A stretch of 64,000 nucleotides of DNA from Gonatopus flavifemur (Eukaryota > Arthropoda > Insecta > Hymenoptera > Dryinidae): positions 55,730,001 through 55,794,000 of the forward strand of contig JAFFJZ010000001.1 of assembly GCA_018340375.1 (NCBI GenBank), read 5' to 3'. Both the position numbers and the translations under genes were made by a program. Positions 36,511 to 48,500 of the stretch are shown in pieces. The notes below the pieces were generated by a model. That model had not been told where the DNA came from. It was given only the letters and a program-made list of their open reading frames with translations, and made no database searches. Positions within the stretch are counted from its first letter, which is position 1, and each line of letters opens with the position of its first letter.

Positions 36511-39500
36511 ATGCAAGAACCAAACGACAGAGACGCTCAGTACGCTCCGAGAAGCCGACCTGTCAGCTTTTACGACAATTTTAAGGTACGGTCATGTTTC
36601 TGACTCTCATATTGTACCATGCCTCCACAATTTTGAATGCTGTACTTCCAGAGAGTATGAGAAAAGAAAAAGAGAGAGGAGAAATTTTCATACCATTTAC
36701 CATTGAACATTTTTAATCCCCATTCTCAATTATATATAAAATCAACATATCTCCTGGAAGCATGAAAATATATAAACTATCAGTGACGTAGTATGAGAGA
36801 TGAAAAAGTCATATCTATTTTGTTTTCTATGCTTGTTACTTGAAATGATCCAGAAGTTTCTGACGTGTAATGATGTTACAGTATCGAGAACTGTCACGAT
36901 GATATGCAATCAATTAGAGATATTCATATTTTGTATGAAAGAAAAACAAAAAGAAGACTCATATTTACGGACTTGTTCTATCAATCGTATATGCATATCG
37001 ATACTCAATTTTACATGTTACAATGATTTCAACGGATGTAATCGCTTGAATCGATGATTGAATTCCTGGAAAAAAATGATACAGCGTCTATCGAAGGCTG
37101 TTTGCCAGTCATCATTCGATGACTTGAAAAATAGAATGTACAAATGAATAAATGCATTTGATCCTGAAACATTCTAATGCATGACGATGAATCATTGTAA
37201 TGTTGGGACTGTATTTTTCGTCGTAACATTTTGGAATGATTCAAATATTCATGGTGGTACTGTAACGATCGAGATCTCATCGCGAACTCGTAGAATTTCT
37301 GTAACATTGAAATCACTTTTGATTATTCTCTGCGATAGAAATTATTGTATAAGTGAAATTTGATGATACAACGATGAATTGAATTTCCTTTCCACAAGCA
37401 CAAGTTGATTTGTTCGTCTACAAACTTCACGAAGTTTAATGATAGGTAATTATTTCGGAATCTTCAGTCTAATTGCTATAGTGTACAATTACTCATACCT
37501 TGACCACAATTAGAAACTTTGAAAATTGAAACAAGAGAAAACCGTGTTAAAATTATTGGCACCGCACAGAATCATTAGATGCAGCATGGTTTTCTTCAGA
37601 TAAAGATTTAGTGTTTTATAGGAAATGGAGGGTATTCATTTTTTGTGTGTTTCTTTTTAAATTTATCATGAGAACTCCTGGTTCAACGAAAATTCAATCC
37701 AAATGAATTGTTTCCACATCGGAGATTTCCTACTGATGCCGATTAGGAACTTTTCTCGATCAGATTGAGTATAGATCTTCGGATTACTTCCATTAGAAAC
37801 ATCTATCGAAGGAATGAAATAATTTATTCTTAGTAATAGAATTTTTTTTAGTCAAGTTTAGCCATCTTCTTCAATCGCTAGTTGCCCGAGTCGAGAAATT
37901 TGGGAGGTTTTTGGCTCAATATTCCGTTTTTAGACTGATCTTGTCCCGATTGTTGAATAATGCGGACAAAAAAAGTACTTTTTCATGGTTTTAGTATGAA
38001 TTTAGATATTCTTGAAGTTTGAAACGTTTATAGAAACAAAACAAAAATTGAAAATCATCGGTATTTATTTTCTCGAATTGAGTGTTCAGAATTGGAAACA
38101 TCGTTTGAAGGCTGCACTGGAATTTTTTGGGTCCTTAACCCTAGTAGAAGTTGGATCAGGCGTGCCCTATTTTTAATAAGGTCCTGATCCGTGAATAAGG
38201 AAAATTTTATGAGGCCCTCATAAGCGACTTCTGATTCCCCTAATAGGATTCGAATAGGGTTGTAACACAAGGGTACAATAGGGTACCTATTGAGGACCTA
38301 ACAGAAAATCAGGCATGCCTCGTCAGGCCCTGGTATTTTTCGATCCAAAATTTCTATTAGGGAACATTTGAGTATTTCGTGACTCGATTACCAATTCGTT
38401 TCAATAAACGATTCAAACTACAGTAACATGAATGTAGTTCTTTTTTTTAGTTCTCCTCAATCTCTTTCATTCGTTGAAGGAGAAATTTAGACTGAAATAA
38501 TGGAAAAGTACTGTTTTTATCCGCATTATTCAACAATCAGGACAAAATCAGTTTCAAAACGAAATGTAAGGACAAAAACCGTTCAAATTTTTCGACTTGG
38601 GTGAAGAAGCCTCCTCATCGACCTCATGAAATTGAATTAAATTTGAATCAGATTTCCATTGGATTTTATTGAATCTTTCGACTGGGAATAGGATCGCAAA
38701 AGTTTAATTATTCACAAATTATCGGAACATACTCCAAACATTCAGTACAAGTTACGTATACAGTGAGATAAATGTTTGCAACTAAATTGATAGTAAGATG
38801 TTAGATTTTCTCAACAAATGCAACTATGATTGAACCATTGAGATATGTTATGAAGGGGACGTGAATGGTCAATATAGAATACTTAGATCTAACAATGAAT
38901 GACATCTCCCACTTGTATAATCGATAAAGAGACGTATTATTTGGACCATAAAAATACAAGATTGAATATCAAAATGCAACGTGACTCAATATTCAATATT
39001 CTAATTCGATTTTGAAATATTTGAAAAGGAAATAATTACCCAATAGAACAAAGGATATCTTTGAAAAATCTGCGACTTTGAAATGAATATGTTCGTTGAA
39101 ATATCTCTCTCGCACGTCTTCAAGGTATGCATGTTTATTGGATAAGGTTTATTTTTTTTCCTCTCAGGGTGAAAGACGAGGCAATAAACCTTCACTATAC
39201 TACTACTACTACTCTCAATAAATTTTTCTCCTCTCGTATACCACATAACTACATATACCAGATTCGATTCGAAATTCTGATCGAATGATCCCAGCTTCCA
39301 TAGAATGTTTGTGAGATTCGTCAAGTTTATTCGCACAGAACAACACGCGGTAACCCGCGCAATGATTAATTATAATATTTTTCCAGCTTTCCAACTTACA
39401 GAGTTTCAAAGTGGATGAATTTTTTATTCACCCCTATGGAATATGACTTGCGTTGAGCGTAAAGATTTCTCGTTCTCCTTTCCGCTTTACAGCGTAGAAG

Positions 39501-42500
39501 AAATGAATTGCGGCATTGAACTTTCTCACGCTGTATTATATTACTCTAGATAATTTATGCGTATATCACATGTAACCATACGTTTTTTTGTTCGCCTAAG
39601 ATGCATCAATCGTGACGAAAGTATGAGAGATAAAAAAGCAAAGAATTTGAAAATCGATTTTGATATTTAATTGTGTCGAATAATGAAAAAACCAATCCCA
39701 CTTGATTTTTTTTTACAGGATGTGCCGACAGTGCAGCCTTGCGTGACTTCCGCTATGAGCGTCGGCAATTTGAATCAGGTTTGCGACAACAATGGTTCAA
39801 CGACGGTAGCTCAGAAAAACAACAATAACATTAATAACAACAGAGTCAGTACCGCGATGAGCGCTGGAAACGTGAACAAGATTCAGTGCCCGAAAATCAC
39901 AGGTCAGTTCCATGTGGGATTGTAAAGATTCGAAATTTATTCAGATACGTTTTTGTGATTAATCAACACTGTGGGAAATATTCTGTGTTAAATTTCATGG
40001 GCCAGATTTGGAAGATTTTTCCATATAAATTTCATATACAGCTATTCAATTGAATGTAAAAATTTTTGAGGATAGTTATGAAATTCACAAACATTTCCAA
40101 AAGTGAAATATTTTGAGGTTTTCTAAATCGTATTTGATCCTCCAGTGTGCGTTTCATCCGTCCTTCGTGGCTTTTTTTTCAACCAAGTCATCAACGTTGG
40201 ATATCAATTTTATATAATCTGATCATGAATATAATATTCTCAAACTTGTTTTGTTGCTCTTTTCATTAGATTTCTTGAATATCATCTCCGGATTATACAA
40301 TATTATATCTATTCCTGCACGTGTGTCTGCCATTTTTTAGCTTCTAACTTTCGATCTTATATTCGTGTACTTTCATTATCGATTCGAATTTCTGACTTTC
40401 TGTTTTTATATTCTCTTTTTGGATTTGTTTTCTTTTGTGTTTTCATTCTTCAATATGCTCATTAACCATTCCGGATTCGTTAATCAGTCAGTCAAGTTCA
40501 GTTCTTCAAGATTTTTTCTCTGTAGAAAGTTCATATATGAGATTTTAATTGGAGTTGTTCTATGCCAAATTATATATCTTATGCCTCTCGGTTCTATATT
40601 TTTAATATTTTTATTGTGTCTCAAGGAATATTTCTCATTATCAAAGTGTTATCAAATTTTGTAATCTTTCGAGAAAAGTAATTATATATGTAAAAAGTCT
40701 GAATCGACTGAAGAAAAGTGCGCAAAAAATCTTGATGAAGTGATTCGATAGGGTAGGCTGATAAGGTTTCGATTGAAAATAATAAGATACGCTAATAAAA
40801 TCATTAATAACAAGCGAATGAGATAAAAATTACAAACTGATTAAAAGATGTATTAAAATAATCGTAGCATTGATGGATGATTATTCATTGATGAAATACA
40901 GTATAATTAAAACGAGTATCGTCTTGTAGCAACGGAGTGAGAGACGAACACTCATGGAAAAAAATTGCTGATTCCGTTGGTTCAGTTTCAGAGCAGAACA
41001 ATCGGTTGGAAGAAATTGTTTATGTGTTTCATTCTGAAATAGTTACCAAATGAAATAATATTATTTATCTTTATCATTAAATTCAGACGAGACCGGAACA
41101 GGTATCTAAGCGTGCACTGTGGATAGTCTTCAGTTACGTTGTGTGTCAGTTTTGAATGTCTGGATGATTATGTATAACTTGTGCACATGGTGTTGCAACA
41201 TCTAAAAACATCTATTGCGGGAATGCTTAATATTTAGAACAAATGGACATGCATTGACGTTCTGGACCAATCTTACGCAAGATTTGGACAGAATTTGGTT
41301 GTCTAAAATTTGTCTAATGGTCCCTCAGGATAACTTCTGCTCGATATGGATTTTATATACACACGGAGAGAAAAATATTGCTGGCATAACTAGCAGGTCT
41401 GTTACTATAGCGCCTACAAAAAAAATTAGCTGTAAGAATAAGAAAAATGATTGACAAAACTGAACTTTTCTGCTGACATAAATACATTTGTTGATAGAAC
41501 TGACGTCTCAGCTGCTGTAGTAAATATTTTTGCAAAGACAACAAATTTCTTTGTAGGCGCTATAGTAGCAAACCATTTTTTCTCCGTGCATAATGCTCGG
41601 CGATATTGGAGGTTTCAATTGTTTTTTGTTTGTGTTTCATTATCAATTAAGAGGAGGCTCTCATCTACACGGAAAAAATAATTTAGCTGCAGCAGCTAAG
41701 TAGCTACACGGAGAGAAAAGTATTGCTGGCATAACAAGCAGGTTTGTTACTATAGCGCCTACCAAAAAAAATTAGCTGTAAGAGCAAGAAAAATGATTGA
41801 CGCAACTGAATTTTTTTGCTGACATAAACACATTTGTTAATAGAACTAACGTCTTAGCTGTTGTAGTGAATATTTTTGCAAGGACAACACATTTCTTTGT
41901 AGGCGCTATAGTAGCAAACCATTTTTTCTCCGTGTAGCACGGACACGGACAGCCATTAAATTGGCTCCTGCAGCTAAATTTTAGCTGTTACCGCAAATAA
42001 ATTAACTAAAAATGCTAATTTTTTGCTGTAACAGTTAAAATTTAGCTGCAGGGGCCAATTTAATAGCTGTCCGTGTCCGCGCTAGCTACTTAGCTGCTGC
42101 AGCTAAATTATTTTTTCCGTGTAACGACCCCGAAATAAGGTGATTTTCTCGAATTTTTTTTTCATGGAAGGAATTAAATACAAAACTCGGGGGTTTTCAC
42201 CCTTGTTAATTGAGTCTTCAAGTACATAAACAAATTTTGCTCAGTAAAAAAAAATGCCATAGGAATTGTTGATACGCGTTGAAACATAACCACCCATGTG
42301 GAAATTGTCGGACTTGACGAATGGCCCAGTACTGGCAAGTTTGTATTTGTCATACTTCGGCCAAAACAACTGCACCCGTGCAGTGCCATTACTTTTTTTC
42401 AACTGACATCAATTGTTCGGCGGTTCTCAGACGGTATTGGTTTCTTTGAGCGGACAGTCTTGGATCAGTACCGAATGAACACTAATTGTAGAAAAACGAA

Positions 42501-45500
42501 ACCGTGCCAGTACTGGGCCAGAGTTGGTAATATTTTGAAGCGTTACACGGGGACGGTACTGCGCCAGCATCGACGCCACGTTGTTTCACGACAGAATTGT
42601 TGGTGAGCCGGAGATCAACCCATTTCTGCTGAAACATGGCTACACGGAGAGAATTTTGTAGTATAGATTACTACAATTATTTTGTAACGCTGGACTATAC
42701 TGACACTCTGACTAAAATCACTGGACGTTTATTCAGAAATGCTTTGCATGCATCCCTTTTTACGATTGAGACATTGTAACCTTTCTTTGTTTTGTTTCCA
42801 ATTTTACTATAATGTATCGTAATTTGAATCATTATCATCGCAATATTCCTCGTAATGTCAGTATGGCCCAACTTTACAAAAACACAGTAATATTGAACAC
42901 ATTTTTTATGCAATGTACACTACAAAATTTTCTCCGTGTACTTTGGTGAGCAAATACTTCGCCAGTACTGACCCAGAGTTGGTAATATTTTGAAATTTTA
43001 CAAAAAGACGCTCCTGTGCCAGCATCGATGTTTCAACAGTGTTTCACTGCGAAAACGATTGTGGATTGGGTGTCAACTTACCTTCCCGGCAACATGCCTA
43101 CACTGAGAGGATAGTTGGATTATCATTTAATTGAAATTCAAATTTATCAAATAATTTATGGAAAAAGTTGGCGCAAAATTTCCCAGCACATGCAGTTTGG
43201 CTGCGTGGAGTCTGCATGGGATCATTAACCTTGCCATTCAAAGTGCCAATAGTACGCCATGGAGAATCCCCGTGGAATGCATTGAAGGTAAAATTGAAAT
43301 GGTCGTACTGGTGAAATTGAAATGCCAGTTCAGGGAAAATTGAAATTCCAACGTTGGCTGGATTGGAATGCCGGTATAGGCAAGATTGAAATTCCGATTC
43401 AGGTACAATTGGAATATCAATACGGATAATATTGAAATATCAGTTTTAGCTAGGTTGAAATGACAGGACTGTCTACGTTTGAATGCCAGTACGGCATTAA
43501 AATTAAACGCCAATAATGGGCCTTTTATGTAAGATATTGTTATCATGTCAGTATTGGTTCAGTACTGTCAAACGACCTGGGCCAGTAATAGCATTACAAA
43601 TTCGACAGTACTGGCAGCTATGGCAGCAGTACTGAACCAGTACTGGGCCGTTCGTCAATTTCCACATGGGTGCACCTAAAAAAACAGTGATCAATCGGAC
43701 GCCACTACAACACTTACAAAAAGCATCAGAGATGAAAAATCCAGAAATTTTTATGAAATATATTACAGTAAAACCTCATTTATTTCAACTCTCGGAAATG
43801 TGACAGTCTCATTTATTTCAAGCCGAGAGGGGCTGCCACCATCAGCATAAAGCTCAAGACGAGTTCACATAACCGTCTCTTGAGGCCGTTCAAACGTGGG
43901 GGCAAGAGGAGAAGTTTGGCGTTGAAATAAACGAGGAGTGTGAGTTGGGATAAACGAGAGTTCAAATAAACGAGGTTTTACTGTATATTTGTTGCAGGTT
44001 GTACCAATAAAACCAGTGCATTTTTCTTTACTACGATTTGTATTCTTGAAAAAGAGTCGTATCGGCTGGAAACGTCGAAGCGGCCAGAACTGAGAAATAT
44101 ATCGTTTCGAATATTCGTTTACTTAGGACTTTGGAATTATTGTTTCTCCCCGTTGAGAAAATTTTGTTCATGTACTTTAAGACCCATTCAATGAGTTTTG
44201 AATAACTCGAGTTCTTAATTTACTTCCTTCTTAAGAACAAAAATTCGAGAAAATCAGCTTATTTCGGAAGTCGCTTGATGAGCACCTCCACTTAATTAAT
44301 TCAATTTATATTTTAAAAATTTGCAATTTGTGTAGAAGAATGATTGAATATGAAAGATGTTTAGTTTCTACTGCAGTGTTCAATTAAAAATCAACCTCAA
44401 CGAATCATATATCTTAGACGAAATCTAAGAGAATGGGTACAGACTTGAGCGTTACGTGCGTGCACCAGTATTTAGACTCAAGCATAATTTCATGTGATAA
44501 CATCAAGTATCCCCATTAATAATGTAACCGGCGTAGGTGTTTTAGACCTAAATAATATTAAATTGACGACAGTGTAAGTTATGATACAGACAGTTGTGAA
44601 TATAAATGATATAATTTATAACTTGATGTTCTAATGCTTGCGAATCAATTTAGATGAAATCATAATGTTGTTTCAAATATGAAGGAAAAAGTATTCTATT
44701 CTCAACAATTTTTTGGATCCAGATAAGTTATTCAAATTGAGTTTATGGATTAACTAAAAGTGATTGATGATTGAAATGAATTCAGATCATCGATGTTGTC
44801 CTTCCGGTAACGCTATTCGATTTACTTTATGGGTAAATCCATTCTCTTCTGTGTTATTTTCTTTGTAATTTCACGCCCTATTTCACAATAATACAACTTG
44901 AGTCTGGAAAACTTTTAACAAGATGATGCGCCTTTTCACTTTCTACATCACACGTATATTCCTCATACGGAGGTGTGAAAATTATTAGAATAATTGTGAT
45001 TTCCAAAACTGTTCCAACTTTCCTCTAAGGGAATACAATCATTTATGGAGTATACTGGTTTTATTTCTTGATATAAATAGTTCTGAAGCCCTCCATTTTT
45101 GAACGAAGCAATATTCCATGATTACTGAGCATCTTCATATGTCTTTCAATAACTAACAATGTGCAATATTCTGATATTAAGAACTGATGTTTCATTGTAT
45201 AAAATTTATATACACACGGCAAGGAATGATAGTTGAGTTAAGATGAAACTAATTAAAATCCCGGTCGGAATTTGTTGTTAACTATTCTAAATTCCCAGCG
45301 GGTATTTATCGTCACATACTGTTCAGTTTGAGATCATTGGAGTGAAAAAAAAATTGGAAAGAAAAATTGTTATCATAATTAACTCAGAAATGGAAGGATG
45401 AAAAACTATTATATTAACAAGACAAAATAGTACTCCACAGATAAATGTATAATCTGAGGCAAAAGTTGGAGTTATTTTGGAAATAAATATTATTCTAATA

Positions 45501-48500
45501 ATTTTCACACCTCTGTATCTTTGTTCAACTTGGATAACTGATTTCATTGAATCTTCATTGATACATTGTTTTCTCCTTATTCGTTTCATATTTATATAAT
45601 TGATTTTTCAAATAAATAATTTACGGAATTCTTTTGGACTAGATATCAGGAAGTTACGGTTTAAAGTAACGGATATCCAACGCTAGAACATAATTAGAGC
45701 CTCTAATTCCACCGTCTAACGATTGCCTGTACCCTGTTGTACGTGTAGAGAAAAATGAACATTCTCGCTGTTTGACTATGAAAGTTAATAACCCATGCGC
45801 AATGTGTAGAACTTGGTGTATCCTCATCGCATTTCTCATATATTACTTTGATCTGTAGCATAAAAACATTTGAATTCAGAAAATGAAGTTTAATAACATG
45901 GTTCATCTGTTATTGGTTTTCGATTTAAATGTTTGAAAAATCGAATAAAATAATTAAGTGATTATAAAATCTAATGCACAATTTTGACGTTGAGAGATGA
46001 AAAATTTCGTACAGGTGTTATATATCGCCTTACCGATCTTTCTATCGACTCATATTCATGTAGCCTTGGAGGTGTCATTGAATGTGACCTCACATTATCT
46101 CAATAAATTATTTTTTCCTTTTTAATCCAACCGACTTTCACTCAATATGGTTGGAAACTTCATAGGTAAAAGAGTCTCGAGAATGAAAGTGATTTTCTAG
46201 TTGTAATAGGCAGTTATTAACCGTTGTTCTCGAATTCAATTTTCTTTGCATAAAGCAAAACTGTTGAATCGTTAGTAAATGTAGGTTTCCGCGAGTTGAA
46301 AAAGGAGATTTATCATTTAATCGACGAATATATATCTACATACGAATAAGAAAAAATTCTTTGCGAGGTTATTATTATTTGAAAAATGAGAAGTAAAAAC
46401 TAGAAAAGATCAATTGAAAAACTATTTTATCGTTCAAAAGATTGGTCACTTGGATGAAATAAATGGATTTGAGTCTTTCCGGGATAGATAAAATATCTTC
46501 ATCGTTGAAAGAAATATTTTCTTCTGGTTCGATGGATTCTTTTTCTAAGGGGAGTTTATACACTGATTATTTTATAGTTCTTGTGACGATTTATCGTGAA
46601 GGTAGATGATAGGTTAATGATAGTCAGGGTTCTATGAAATATTCGATCCATTTATTATTTTGGCTTCTTTTAAATTCTTACTGTTCACGTGAATATTTTT
46701 CTTTCCTTTTAACTTTTTTTGTTCTCATATGGAATACGCTCGGCTAGAAATCTGATTGAGTTAATTCGATGTTTCATCAGATCCTTGCGGGACTGAGTAG
46801 GTCATGCCAAGATGAAACACAATCGTATAAGGACTAAATCATGCCGGTCAGGTGTTGATATCCAAAATAATTTGCACCGCAAAAAATGTTTCTACTTTGC
46901 TGGTAATGCCAAACAAATTTTATTAGATTTCTTACGAATAAAGACAATACCCTTGGGAATTCTATTCTCTGGTCTAACAAACGACAAACATTCAGAAGTC
47001 CATTGCTTTACGTTCATGTCCGAATGAGGTTATTATTATTTGAAATTTAGCAAAACATTTGTGTTTAAAAAGAATAGACAAGCATCGAGTTCTGAGAAAT
47101 TTCGAATTTTATAGAATTCGCAAGAAATCCCACACTGAGAGGAGAGCAATTTGAAGGTTCAGTGAATAGTATTATATTTGATTGATGAATCTGAATATCA
47201 CTGAATTTTACTAAACGGTTATGAATTGAGTGACACACAGCGAATTTGGTTGCGAATATTGTATTATATAATAACGATTGTAGAACACTGAGTAATGCAA
47301 ACCAAAATTTTAGTAATGTTTCTTGAAATTTCATTAATCTAGGCCCCGTCGTGGTTCCCAAACTTGGCCCACATCAAGAATTCCACTTGGACCAACTCAG
47401 GGAGTTCATTTTAGCTCATATGAATTTTCAAATTTCATCCTGCGCTGGGCCCCAGGATATTCGGGTGATATTCCTCAGATAAAAGACAAATGAATTTGCT
47501 CCAGCAAAAAGAAGCAAATGTCATTGCCAATCGAATTCAAAATTAGAAAATCCAAATTCATTGATGCTACTTTGTTTGTAAAAGAGGTAGTTGTGAAGTT
47601 TTCAATTCACCAAACAACCAAAACTCCAAATAATGTAATGGGAATCGAAAAGATGTATGGTTCTGAAGCAATGGCATCCGCAATATCTATTTACGGGAAA
47701 ATCTCAAAGTCGAAAAAGAGAATATATTCTTTTCCCGAAGCATCAAATATAGTCGATGGATGGAAAATTGATCCAGAATCAGTTAGGAATGCAACTTTTC
47801 CTCTTAATTTTGTGGAAAGGAAATTAATCATGATGAAACTTAATACATCACAAAAAATATGTAAAATATTTGTTATGTCACTTTAACATACATGAACGCT
47901 TATAGAGCACCTGGAAAAAGTTATTCATTATTATCGTCAACAATTAATGTGCATTTGATTCATATGAACATTGGATGAACGTTTCTCACAACAAGTATAA
48001 AACATATAATTTATGTTGCCCAGGGCCTATATGGGCTGTGGGTGAGCATCTGTAGATTAAAATATCCGGGGAGTACACTAGCAACCCTAACTGGGGCCCA
48101 CATGGGCCGTGGGGTTCCACCCTTACGGGGCCCGGACATACTTATGTGGGGATGCCCACGATTGATTTCCACACGGGTACCAAACATCCAAATCGCTCTT
48201 TTCTCAATGTCCTCTTCTCTTCTCTGGAATCGTACTCCAAATTTGTGATTTCATTTCCATTTTTCTAATGTCAAATTCAGAATAGCACTTTTGATTTAAC
48301 GATTTCCAATTCCCCTGCACCAATTCGAACCAATCGAATTCTGTACATTGAATTAAAATCCAAACGTGTTATTCTTTTCTATCCCAGATTTCTTACTGTG
48401 TATCGAAATACCTGAGAAAAATGTCAAACGATGGATTCGGAATCAATTGTCAAAAGTCACATTATTCCAGTTACGAAAATATACATCGATGTGTAATACA

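Larger units (their letters stand above)
36586..39718. other. intron 1 of the four-pass protein gene
   Basis: About 3.1 kb, AT-rich, with no recognised exon. It contains the nested J/K element at 37884-38603 and a TAC/ACT trinucleotide run near 39196-39213. Confidence 0.6.
41650..44292. mobile_element. TIR element family A, second copy, interrupted by three insertions (A2)
   Basis: Left end GAGGAGGCTCTCATC (41651), right end GATGAGCACCTCC (44270s). Segments 42124-42290, 43673-43765 and 43984-44292 match the uninterrupted copy A1 in order (AAATAAGGTGATTTTCTCG, AACAGTGATCAATCGG, CCAATAAAACCA, CGAGTTCTTAATTTACTTCC). Between them sit insertions F (41666-42123), D (42291-43672) and E (43766-43983). 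F and D themselves carry further insertions. Confidence 0.8.

Noticed and set aside
40365..40664. 99-codon Phe/Leu-rich frame resembling a membrane protein
   Set aside because: Hydrophobicity follows from T-rich DNA; no splice context links it to the surrounding gene.
47518..47886. 122-codon plus-strand open frame (MSLPIEFKIRKSKF...)
   Set aside because: Lies in a repeat-bearing intron, has no recognisable domain, no clear leader, and codon use like the surrounding non-coding AT-rich sequence. Kept out without transcript evidence.
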